Source: Planctomycetaceae bacterium
GTDB taxonomy: Bacteria; Planctomycetota; Planctomycetia; Pirellulales; Thermoguttaceae
DNA: 6,106 nucleotides
Reading direction: 5' to 3'
Assembly: GCA_031283825.1 (NCBI GenBank)
Contig: JAITAZ010000123.1
Coordinates: 1-6,106, forward strand
Made by a program: the position numbers and the translations under genes. Below, piece after piece: positions 1 through 5,414 of the stretch. Position 1 is the stretch's first letter, and each line of letters opens with the position of its first letter. The notes beneath the pieces were generated by a model. That model made no database searches, was not told the origin of the DNA, and worked only from the letters and a program-made list of their open reading frames with translations.

Positions 1-7
1 ATCACAC

Positions 8-83
8 CCCACCGCGTTGCGGTGGGTTAAAACTCCGCTGCCCCTTCGGGGCGAAGGAAATTTTTCTCTTGTGCGTGAACGGT
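8..83. repeat. Composite intergenic repeat, copy 1 (two hairpins, T-run, conserved 16-mer)
   Basis: Going along the plus strand, a perfect 8-bp hairpin (CCCACCGC 8-15, loop GTT, GCGGTGGG 19-26) comes first. It is followed by a second hairpin that can fold as GCCCC/GGGGC (40-44/48-52) or, as an alternative, CCTTCG/CGAAGG (43-48/52-57). Then come a T-run (61-65) and the 16-mer CTTGTGCGTGAACGGT (68-83). The same order and nearly the same spacing recur at 931-1003. The distance from the end of hairpin 1 to the 16-mer is 41 bp here and 38 bp there. Hairpin 2 followed by a T-run resembles an intrinsic terminator for plus-strand transcription, possibly of a gene left of the window; this is inference. 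No coding potential is apparent. Confidence 0.65.
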
Positions 84-90
84 TATTTTT

Positions 91-230
91 TTAAAGGGAC
101 GTTAGAGATTTAAGGGGACGTTGGGGACGTTTTTATTTGAAATCTGTTTGAAACGACTCAAAAGCGATTTTTTTTTGAGTCATTAATTACTACCAGATCA
201 GTGATCACCTATCTATTGAATAGTTACAAT
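91..230. repeat. Degenerate GGGACGTT-containing spacer repeat, related to 2354-2541
   Basis: Three copies of GGGACGTT occur at 96-103, 115-122 and 124-131. They are followed by AAATCTGTTTGAAA (140-153), which matches AAATCTGATTGAAA at 2416-2429 in 13 of 14 positions. The segment ends with TGAATAGTTA (217-226), which recurs exactly at 2531-2540. The order GGGAC motifs, AAATCTG box, TGAATAGTTA is shared with the spacer element upstream of the GH43-like gene, so the two look like diverged copies. A 9-bp AT-rich hairpin (GACTCAAAA 155-163, TTTTGAGTC 173-181) lies inside. It lacks a T-run on the minus strand, so I do not call it the ruvC terminator. Confidence 0.4.
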
Positions 231-236
231 TTTTCT

Positions 237-252
237 CTTGTGCTTGAACGGT
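237..252. repeat. Solo copy of the 16-mer repeat tail, just past ruvC
   Basis: CTTGTGCTTGAACGGT differs from the 16-mer at 68-83 and 988-1003 at one base. A T-run and CT (230-236) precede it, as in the full copies, but no GC hairpin lies nearby. It ends 11 bp beyond the ruvC stop codon on the downstream side of that gene. The matching tail beyond the GH43-like gene ends 17 bp past its stop. It could be a truncated copy of the composite repeat or an independent 3'-end element. Confidence 0.6.
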
Positions 253-263
253 ATATTACGTCT

Positions 264-809
264 TTATCTGATTACTTTATCAAATGAGAATTTTCTATCA
301 ACACCGTTTATGAACTCTTTGGCAGACGTAACATTTAATCGACCATGATAGAAATGACAAAGCGCTATCGCTAAAGCATCAGCAACGTCCGGCGGATTCG
401 GCTCTGTTGATAAATTTAACTCTAATTTTATCGCTCTTTGAATCTGATCCTTTGTTGCTCGCCCGCTGCCGGTTACTATCTTTTTTACCTTCGTCGCCGC
501 ATACGAATAAACGTCTATCCCCGCTTGCGCCGCCGCAAGACATATACACCCCCGCGCATGTCCCATCAATATCGCCGTCGTCGGTCGATCATAATGAGAA
601 TAAAGCTGCTCAATCGCAACTCCGTCCGGATTAAAAGACTCAATTACATCCCGCACGCCGTCATATATCTCCTTCACCTTGCTCGCAAGAACCTTCGACG
701 AACTACGAATTACTCCAGCTTCAAGCAACCTCACCACTCCGCTAGATACGTCTATCACACCATAACCCGTCGTGTTCAACCCGGGATCAATGCCAAGTAC
801 AACTTTCAT
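264..809 (-). CDS. ruvC: Crossover junction endodeoxyribonuclease RuvC
   Basis: RuvC is the Holliday junction resolvase of homologous recombination. It nicks four-way junctions symmetrically, as a dimer, on DNA branch-migrated by RuvAB. The 181-residue product has the RNase H-like fold motifs in order: GIDPG at residues 6-10 with catalytic Asp8, AIEQLY at 65-70 with catalytic Glu67, and PPDVADALAIA at 139-149 with Asp141 and Asp144. All four metal-binding acids expected from the family are present, and the length is close to the 173 residues of the E. coli enzyme, so it looks intact and active. I chose the ATG at 809 because it puts MKVVLGIDPG at the N-terminus. An in-frame TTG at 821 would add only four residues. 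No strong Shine-Dalgarno sequence is visible. ruvA and ruvB are not adjacent in this window. A 17-bp palindrome sits 21 bp upstream of the start. Confidence 0.96.
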   Translation of the reverse strand: MKVVLGIDPGLNTTGYGVIDVSSGVVRLLEAGVIRSSSKVLASKVKEIYDGVRDVIESFNPDGVAIEQLYSHYDRPTTAILMGHARGCICLAAAQAGIDVYSYAATKVKKIVTGSGRATKDQIQRAIKLELNLSTEPNPPDVADALAIALCHFYHGRLNVTSAKEFINGVDRKFSFDKVIR

Positions 810-830
810 TCGATTACACAACCCATACTA

Positions 831-847
831 TGAATTTCAGAAATTCA
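831..847. promoter_or_regulatory. Palindrome upstream of ruvC, possible operator
   Basis: TGAATTTC, a single central A, then GAAATTCA form a perfect 8-bp inverted repeat 21 bp upstream of the chosen ruvC start. Its position fits a repressor site overlapping a promoter or leader, and ruvC is damage-inducible in many bacteria. It does not match the classical proteobacterial or Gram-positive LexA boxes. The core AATTTCAGAA recurs at 916-925 but also inside a coding region at 1981-1990, so chance in AT-rich DNA is quite possible. Confidence 0.3.
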
Positions 848-930
848 AAAACATAAAAAATAACCCCAAAAATAAACAAATAACTCTAACCAAAATTCAA
901 ATGTAAAAAAATTAAAATTTCAGAAGTAAA

Positions 931-1003
931 CCCGCCGCGATGCGATGGGCTAACAAACATTGCCCTTTCAATGCGTAGGTTTTTTTTCTTGTGCGTGAAC
1001 GGT
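931..1003. repeat. Composite intergenic repeat, copy 2
   Basis: This copy has the same plan as 8-83. A GC hairpin comes first (CCCGCCGC 931-938, loop GAT, GCGATGGG 942-949), with one mismatch and one G-T pair. A second stem follows (CATTG 958-962, CAATG 969-973), then a T-run (980-987) and the exact 16-mer CTTGTGCGTGAACGGT (988-1003). The hairpin sequences have diverged from copy 1 while pairing is largely kept, which suggests the structure matters. It lies 17 bp beyond the stop of the GH43-like gene, between that gene and ruvC. The T-run after the second stem faces the plus strand, opposite to both flanking genes. Confidence 0.65.
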
Positions 1004-1020
1004 AACATTTCTTTTTTACT

Positions 1021-2253
1021 TTACTTTAATTCCTGTAATTTTTTTAATATTTCTTTGTCAATTTCAATAATCGTTCCTTGTCTTGCATTGGTTGGGAAAC
1101 ATAATTTTTCTGTAATATTTGTCCAATTATTTAAATCACTCGACTTGACCGCGCCAAAATGTCTTTTGCCATAACAGTCATAATACAAATACCACTCGCC
1201 CCCAATCTTCAATACCGACGGTCCCTGAACCCAATCAGTATGAGAAACAACCTTCTGAACATTAAAAGGTCCCGTCGGCATCGCGCCAGTCGCAAGCAAT
1301 AAATTCTTTTTCGGCGTCGGCTTGAGCGTCTCATCCTTGTAAAAAAGTAAATATCGACGCGACTCCTCGCCGCTCTTGTCCTCAATCAATAACGGATCCA
1401 TTACATTATGATCCGGATTCCAAAACAACGCCGCCTTCGTAAAATCATTGAAATTCTCCGTCGTCGCATAATACAATCTATGATTAAAATCACTCTCGCT
1501 CGAACCGGCAGTCTCCTTAAAACTACCCATTACCGTCGAAGCCCAAATAATATAAAACCGCTTGCTCCTATTATCATAAAACAACTCCGGATCCCACGCA
1601 TTACGAGCGTTTTTCTCATGCTCCATCACCGGTATCAACTTCTGCTTCGACCAATTGATCATGTCCCGAGACGAAGCATAACCTATACTCCGCGACTCCC
1701 TCGCAATCGCCCAAACCATGTGATACGTTCCATCCAACCCTCTACAAATCGACGGCGCCCGCATCAACCGATTCTTCGGATCCTCGCCGACCTCCGGTTT
1801 CAAAACCGGCTTGCCCTCGCGAATCGGACGCCAAAGTAAACCATCGTTACTCCACGCATAAAATAAACCATCATGCCCCTTGTTCGTGTAATAAACAAAT
1901 AACCACACGCTGCCCAAATCCAAAACAGATTTAACTCCGCCATCGCCCTTATCGCTTTTATCGCCCCCAACGCCCGACTCAATTTCAGAATTAACAACTA
2001 TATCGCCTACAGATTTTTTGTCAGATTTTTTGTCAGATTTATTATCAGATTTATTATCAGAATCGACTTTGCTTTCGCTTCGCTCTTTGTCTTTGTTAGA
2101 TTCGACGCCGACAACTGCTGTCGTTGTAATATCGACGTCGCTGATTACGCTAACGGCAAAAATCAATCCGCCGAAAATATCGCATAAACCAAAAAAAACG
2201 CCTAAAAATATCGGAAAAAAAAACACGGATCGAAAATAATTTTTTGCTTTCAT
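1021..2253 (-). CDS. Exported GH43-like five-bladed beta-propeller protein with altered active site
   Basis: The product has 410 residues. The ATG at 2253 is chosen because GGAGG lies 6 bp upstream. The N-terminus has a few basic residues, then a long hydrophobic stretch (about residues 8-37) that reads as a signal peptide or membrane anchor. There is no clear lipobox. A charged Asp/Lys/Ser/Asn linker (about 50-110) follows, containing tandem SDNK and SDKK units. The rest resembles GH43-type arabinofuranosidase/xylosidase propellers: RAPSICRGLDGTYHMVW (165-181), WDPELFYD (220-227), NVMDPLLIED (283-292), VQGPSVLKIGGEWYLYYD (342-359) and a C-terminal FGAVKSSDLNNW block. From memory of the family, the general base is Asp in an RDP/ADP motif and the general acid is Glu in an EGP motif. 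Here these are Ala166 and Gln343; only the third acid, probably Asp286, remains. It may bind glycans without cleaving them, or use other residues. No neighbour shows a substrate. Confidence 0.75.
   Translation of the reverse strand: MKAKNYFRSVFFFPIFLGVFFGLCDIFGGLIFAVSVISDVDITTTAVVGVESNKDKERSESKVDSDNKSDNKSDKKSDKKSVGDIVVNSEIESGVGGDKSDKGDGGVKSVLDLGSVWLFVYYTNKGHDGLFYAWSNDGLLWRPIREGKPVLKPEVGEDPKNRLMRAPSICRGLDGTYHMVWAIARESRSIGYASSRDMINWSKQKLIPVMEHEKNARNAWDPELFYDNRSKRFYIIWASTVMGSFKETAGSSESDFNHRLYYATTENFNDFTKAALFWNPDHNVMDPLLIEDKSGEESRRYLLFYKDETLKPTPKKNLLLATGAMPTGPFNVQKVVSHTDWVQGPSVLKIGGEWYLYYDCYGKRHFGAVKSSDLNNWTNITEKLCFPTNARQGTIIEIDKEILKKLQELK
2011..2058. repeat. 12-bp tandem repeats coding the SDNK/SDKK linker
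   Basis: Four consecutive 12-bp units are present. Two are identical AGATTTTTTGTC units (2011-2022, 2023-2034) and two are identical AGATTTATTATC units (2035-2046, 2047-2058). On the minus strand they encode SDNK twice and SDKK twice in the linker between the membrane segment and the propeller domain. The unit is a multiple of three, so gain or loss of copies would change linker length without breaking the frame. The pairwise identity suggests recent duplication by slippage. Confidence 0.85.
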
Positions 2254-2259
2254 AACTCG

Positions 2260-2264
2260 CCTCC
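2260..2264 (-). promoter_or_regulatory. Shine-Dalgarno site of the GH43-like gene
   Basis: On the minus strand GGAGG is followed by six bases and then the ATG at 2253. This strong site decides the start: the alternative upstream in-frame start at 2301 would add 16 residues, RKGVVKFSWRR among them, and would put this site inside the gene. Confidence 0.8.
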
Positions 2265-2331
2265 AAGAAAATTTAACGACTCCTTTCCGACCAAAAAACA
2301 CATTTTACAAAAAACAACAATAAAGTAATTT

Positions 2332-2360
2332 TTCGTAACTATTCGTAACTATCGTAACTA
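2332..2360. repeat. Short tandem repeat of TTCGTAACTA
   Basis: Two exact 10-bp units, TTCGTAACTA (2332-2341 and 2342-2351), are followed by a 9-bp unit, TCGTAACTA (2352-2360). The array lies about 80-107 bp upstream of the start of the GH43-like gene. Its last unit overlaps the outer end of the imperfect inverted repeat that begins at 2354. It could be a phased protein-binding site or simple slippage at a repeat boundary; I see no clear promoter hexamers beside it. Confidence 0.6.
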
Positions 2361-2541
2361 TACAGCAACAGTATTTTTTAAAAGAACATTAGGGACTAAA
2401 GGGACATTTTAGCTTAAATCTGATTGAAAAAATTCAAGAACAACATCTTTTAAATCTTTACTTTCTGATTTTGAACAACAACGTCCTTACTATTCCTTTA
2501 GTCCCTCATGTCCCTTAAAAAAACTACAACTGAATAGTTAT
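2354..2541. repeat. Imperfect inverted-repeat element between the GH43-like gene and the MITE
   Basis: The left arm (2354-2402) and the reverse complement of the right arm (2495-2541) align at about 38 of 49 columns by eye. They include an exact 12-bp block, AGGGACTAAAGG, at 2391-2402 and inverted at 2495-2506. The interior (2403-2494) is AT-rich and non-coding. Similar motifs in a similar order occur at 91-230, so this looks like a dispersed family of small elements, perhaps a degenerate miniature transposon. Its right end overlaps the first four bases of the 19-bp terminal repeat of the neighbouring element. Confidence 0.5.
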
Positions 2542-2775
2542 AACTCATGTTACGCACTTGCTACCCCCGATCATGTAGGCGACCGCCGACTCAGGTAGGC
2601 GACCGTTCGCCGAAAGGTCGCGGCGGCGGTAGCCGACGGTTAATCTGAAATGATTTTAATTATTGTCAAATCCTTTTTATCGTTGCCTTCGGCAACGCGA
2701 CCTTTCGGCGAAAGGTCGCCTACCTGATCTATTACCGCCTACTGACGGACAAATACTGCGTAACATGAGTTATAA
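2538..2775. mobile_element. MITE-like element with perfect 19-bp terminal inverted repeats
   Basis: TTATAACTCATGTTACGCA at 2538-2556 is the exact reverse complement of 2757-2775. Because TTATAA is itself a palindrome, the outer six bases could be a target duplication (TTATAA, or just TA). The element proper would then be 2544-2769, with 13-bp ends CTCATGTTACGCA. The interior is markedly richer in GC than its surroundings and full of sub-repeats. GTAGGCGACCG occurs at 2575-2585 and 2595-2605, and its first 10 bases recur inverted at 2714-2723. Perfect hairpins lie at 2681-2697 (CGTTGCC/GGCAACG) and 2697-2719 (GCGACCTTTC/GAAAGGTCGC). No open reading frame of useful length is present, so any movement would depend on a transposase elsewhere. 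It lies 31 bp beyond the stop of the cytochrome gene. The family is not recognised. Confidence 0.7.
2681..2719. other. Two adjacent perfect hairpins inside the MITE-like element
   Basis: CGTTGCC-TTC-GGCAACG (2681-2697, 7-bp stem) abuts GCGACCTTTC-GGC-GAAAGGTCGC (2697-2719, 10-bp stem), sharing one base. Transcripts of either strand would fold strongly. A T-run lies only on the plus-strand 5' side (2673-2679), so neither strand has the hairpin-then-T order of an intrinsic terminator. The hairpins could still slow transcription from the cytochrome gene into the GH43-like gene, or protect RNA ends. Confidence 0.6.
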
Positions 2776-2806
2776 TTTACCATTTAACATTTACCAACAT
2801 TACCAA

Positions 2807-4723
2807 TCAAAGCGATAAAAGATATTCAACCAAATCGTCTAGTTGTTGATCCGTTAGACTCTCTACATCGCCTTCGACGTCTCCGTGTTTTCCTTTTTTG
2901 AAGAGGTCTTTTAAGTCGGTGTAACGTCCGTCGTGCATGTATGGCGCGGTTCTCCAAATTTCGACAAGCGTCGGCGTGTCGAATTCAGTTCTGCCGTGAT
3001 CAAAATACACCTTGCTTTTTACGTCGTGTAATTTTTTGTCTGAGAAAAGCGGCGCAGGATGACACGTAACACAACCTATCGACTTGTCTTCAAAAACTTT
3101 TTTCCCGCGTTCCGCCTTATCGCTCAACTTGCCGTTTACCAGAAACGGACTTAACTCCGGCTCAAGCGAATGAACATATTCGTCAATATCTTTACAAACA
3201 GCTTCATCCGGCGGAACAAACAAAATACTCTGAAAACCCGTCCTCGTACACACCGCTGAAGTCGCTCGAACTCCCGTCCACATCGCAGGAGGAACTTTTT
3301 GACACCAAACTAAACTTTTCGCATTTTTCGGATTACCCATTCCGTCGTTTAACAAATCCCAGTTGTAAGCGTCCATCCGACCATCAGGATGACAACTCGC
3401 ACAACTATGCCACGACTGAAAACAAAATCCCGGACTTGCATCATTCCAATGCATTTCTCCGCGCCGCACCGCTGTTAAATTCGGCTTGGGACCAAGCGAA
3501 ATCTCCGCCAATTTCGACCGCGACGACGTTACGTCAAATTTCTGAACCGTATCGCTAAAATACATTCCAACGTAAACGTTATTGCCGATCATCACTACGG
3601 ATCTTGCCCCTTTGCCCTCGACCTTGAATCGCTTTTTATTATCAACCAAAAACGCAAGATCGTTTGTTACGTCGCTGACGTAAGTTGTCTTTCCGGTACT
3701 TACGTTATCAGGATTTTCGGAATCGGGTTTTAACTTGTTAATTTTTTCGATCATTTTTTCAATATTGACCGTGATAACTTCGCTCGTTCCTGCAATCGCA
3801 ACGCACAATAATTTTCCATCGGCTGACGTAGCGATTCCCCAAGGATTCGCCGCGCCTTGGTACACGTCGTCTAGCAAGACAGTAGTGAGAAAACCGCCGT
3901 TAGAGTCGTTTAATTTGGTTGTATCAATGATGCTGACGCCGCTTGTGTTTATCCAACCTCGTTCAAGATGAGTGGTCGGAATTTGGAATCTTGCCATAAC
4001 CTCAGAGATGAAAATATATCGTCCGTCTGGAGTAATTGTAACGCCGTGCAAGCTGCCGCTGCCGTTTGAGAGTCTTATGCTTGATGTATTGCCGCTTGGG
4101 ACGTCGATTACAGTTATCAAAGAGGAGACAATAATTTTTGCGTTTTCATCTTCCGGCACGTTGTTGACGTCGTTTGGAACGCCGTTTATGACATATACTT
4201 TTTTTCCGTCCGGCGTAACAACTGCGCCGCGCGGTTCGCGTACTGCTTTGATTTTACGGACAAGTTTTAATTCGGGCAGGCTGAATTCACTTATGTCGGC
4301 GTTGAATCTATTGCAGACATATAATTTCTTACCGTCTGGCGTAACAACTCCGTCGGTTGGAGTGTGTCCTGTTTCAACTTCGGCAACTTTTTTTTCCGCA
4401 GACAAATCAATTGCTTGCACAACTCCGCCGTAACCGCCCGAAGTTGCGTACAACGTTTTACCGTCTGCACTTAAAATAATTCCGTTTGGCTTTTTACCGA
4501 GCGGAATTGTTCCGACAACTTTATCAGTATTCGCGTCGAGAATACAGATTTCGCTGCTGTCGTGGTTGGCAATATAAATTTTGATTGAATCTTTAGATTT
4601 AACCATTGCCAATGGTCCCTTGTAAGAGGGAGTTTCATTCGCGGTTGCGTGAAACTGCAAAACGGTTGTAATCGTCAACAAGACGAAAAGAATTGCAGTA
4701 AATGCGAGGGTTTGGTTTTTCAT
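2807..4723 (-). CDS. Periplasmic YVTN-type beta-propeller / di-heme cytochrome c fusion protein
   Basis: The 638-residue product starts with a signal peptide (about residues 1-28, hydrophobic core LAFTAILFVLLTITTVL, probable cleavage after HATA). Residues about 40-420 form a YncE/YVTN-like propeller with repeated blade motifs such as LSADGKTLY (84-92), VTPDGKKLYV (127-136), VTPDGKKVYV (169-178) and ITPDGRYIFI (230-239). Two c-type heme sites follow, CASCH (441-445) and CVTCH (551-555). The end is of MauG/cytochrome c peroxidase type: FDTPTLVEIWRTAPYMHDGR (581-600), where Met596 may be an axial ligand. Such proteins are exported and receive heme from the cytochrome c maturation machinery. A peroxidase, an oxidase or an electron carrier are all possible, and the substrate is unknown. 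Extra cysteines at 434, 474, 492 and 510 may form disulfides. AAGGAT lies 7 bp upstream of the ATG. No maturation or partner genes are adjacent. Confidence 0.88.
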   Translation of the reverse strand: MKNQTLAFTAILFVLLTITTVLQFHATANETPSYKGPLAMVKSKDSIKIYIANHDSSEICILDANTDKVVGTIPLGKKPNGIILSADGKTLYATSGGYGGVVQAIDLSAEKKVAEVETGHTPTDGVVTPDGKKLYVCNRFNADISEFSLPELKLVRKIKAVREPRGAVVTPDGKKVYVINGVPNDVNNVPEDENAKIIVSSLITVIDVPSGNTSSIRLSNGSGSLHGVTITPDGRYIFISEVMARFQIPTTHLERGWINTSGVSIIDTTKLNDSNGGFLTTVLLDDVYQGAANPWGIATSADGKLLCVAIAGTSEVITVNIEKMIEKINKLKPDSENPDNVSTGKTTYVSDVTNDLAFLVDNKKRFKVEGKGARSVVMIGNNVYVGMYFSDTVQKFDVTSSRSKLAEISLGPKPNLTAVRRGEMHWNDASPGFCFQSWHSCASCHPDGRMDAYNWDLLNDGMGNPKNAKSLVWCQKVPPAMWTGVRATSAVCTRTGFQSILFVPPDEAVCKDIDEYVHSLEPELSPFLVNGKLSDKAERGKKVFEDKSIGCVTCHPAPLFSDKKLHDVKSKVYFDHGRTEFDTPTLVEIWRTAPYMHDGRYTDLKDLFKKGKHGDVEGDVESLTDQQLDDLVEYLLSL

Positions 4724-4730
4724 TTTTTTG

Positions 4731-4736
4731 ATCCTT
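4731..4736 (-). promoter_or_regulatory. Probable Shine-Dalgarno site of the cytochrome gene
   Basis: On the minus strand AAGGAT precedes the ATG at 4723 with a 7-base A-rich gap (CAAAAAA). It is a moderate match at workable spacing. It supports this start, which is also the one that gives a complete signal peptide. Confidence 0.55.
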
Positions 4737-4777
4737 AAATTTTTTTGTTTTTGGGTTATTTTTGTTTTAAGTTAAGC

Positions 4778-4839
4778 CGCGATTTCAATGTCGATTTCCA
4801 ATTGATAAATCAATAACATTTATCGACAATTCAATCGCG
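4778..4839. promoter_or_regulatory. Long imperfect stem-loop in the leader of the cytochrome gene
   Basis: The arms 4778-4795 and 4822-4839 are inverted repeats matching at 15 of 18 positions. They contain exact outer pairs CGCGATT/AATCGCG and inner pairs TGTCGAT/ATCGACA. A small hairpin, TTGAT-AA-ATCAA (4802-4813), lies in the loop. The structure starts 55 bp upstream of the cytochrome ATG. It has no T-run on the minus strand, so it is not a simple terminator. An operator, a folded mRNA leader or a processing site would all fit. A TATAAA lies further upstream on the minus strand (4900-4905) but lacks a well-spaced -35 box. The rest of the 309-bp spacer 4724-5032 holds only AT-rich sequence and the rnpB promoter. 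Confidence 0.5.
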
Positions 4840-4998
4840 AGTAGATTAAATATCTTGCCTCTTGCAGAGTCGGCATCAATGCTAGCGAATTGTACTCATT
4901 TTATACATTCGTATCAATAGCATTCATTCAATAAAAAATAGAAAGCGGAATTATTTTTGTATCTATGTATAATAATTCAATAACAAAATCTGGCTTTG

Positions 4999-5026
4999 TT
5001 GTCTAATATATATAGTCAGGTATAAT
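4999..5026 (+). promoter_or_regulatory. Sigma70-like promoter of rnpB
   Basis: TATAAT (5021-5026) is a perfect -10 box, 16 bp after TTGTCT (4999-5004), a 4-of-6 match to the -35 consensus. Six bases separate the -10 box from G5033, the first base of the RNase P RNA P1 stem, so the expected transcript start coincides with the mature 5' end. A second TATAAT lies upstream at 4968-4973 without a convincing -35 and might be a weaker tandem promoter. Confidence 0.7.
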
Positions 5027-5032
5027 TTTCTA

Positions 5033-5414
5033 GTGGGAGCGAAACGGGTGATCGCCGCTCATTTTTTGAGAGGAGGAAAGTCCGGACTCCAATCGGACAC
5101 GATGACGGATAACGTCCGCCGGTCGCGAGATCAGGGAAAGTGCAACAGAAAATATACCGCCGGAATTTTTTTTTCCGGTAAGGGTGAAATGGCGAGGTAA
5201 AAGCTCACCACGATTCGGGTAACCGAATCGGTATGGCAAACCCCATCGGGAGCAAGATCAAATAGGAATTTAGGTTGTCCGAACCGTTTGAGATTCGGGT
5301 AGATCGCTTGAGGATTTCAGGTAACTGAAATTCCAGATAAATGATCGCCATTTTGATCCGTTCCAATTCGAAACAGATCAAAAAACAGAATCCGGCTTAT
5401 AGTTTCGCTCCCAC
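5033..5414 (+). ncRNA. rnpB: RNase P RNA, bacterial type A
   Basis: This is the catalytic RNA of ribonuclease P, which removes 5' leaders from pre-tRNA together with the RnpA protein. The ends form a perfect 13-bp P1 helix (GTGGGAGCGAAAC 5033-5045 with GTTTCGCTCCCAC 5402-5414). Conserved cores are present in order: GAGGAAAGTCCGGACTCC (5073-5090), AGGGTGAAATGGCGAGGTAA (5181-5200) leading into AGCTCACCA, GGCAAACCCC followed by GGAGCAAGATCAAATAGG (about 5235-5270), GGGTAGATCGCTTGAGG (about 5297-5313), and ACAGAATCCGGCTTAT (5385-5400), which pairs in P4. The length of about 382 nt is typical. One hairpin, probably P12 (CCGGAA 5160-5165, TTCCGG 5173-5178), has a loop of seven Ts. No clear terminator follows. 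It is transcribed away from the cytochrome gene. Confidence 0.97.

Noticed and set aside
155..181. Hairpin GACTCAAAA/TTTTGAGTC as terminator of ruvC
   Set aside because: The stem is AT-rich and no T-run follows it on the minus strand. It is also about 80 bp past the stop.
201..208. GTGATCAC palindrome
   Set aside because: An 8-bp palindrome is common by chance, and nothing nearby gives it a role.
407..833. Plus-strand open frames opposite ruvC
   Set aside because: They are antisense to an intact ruvC with all catalytic residues, and their arginine- and proline-rich or low-complexity translations match no family.
971..1174. Plus-strand frame starting in the composite repeat (MRRFFFLCVNGN)
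   Set aside because: The start falls in a repeat and most of the frame is antisense to the 3' end of the GH43-like gene. The similar peptide from the other repeat copy reflects DNA repetition.
1408..1839. Plus-strand open frame of 143 codons opposite the GH43-like gene, and a minus-strand frame at 1800-1997
   Set aside because: Both overlap the coherent GH43-like reading frame, and their compositions are typical of shadow frames.
2538..2775. CRISPR array
   Set aside because: The repeats inside are few, short and partly inverted, without regular spacers.
3735..4433. Plus-strand frames opposite the cytochrome gene
   Set aside because: They are shadows of the propeller repeats on the minus strand.
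5160..5178. Hairpin with a T-run inside rnpB as a terminator
   Set aside because: The Ts are in the loop, not after the stem, and the hairpin fits a variable RNase P RNA helix.
5030..5239. Minus-strand open frame of 69 codons
   Set aside because: It lies antisense to the conserved core of rnpB, and its codons are explained by RNase P RNA structure.
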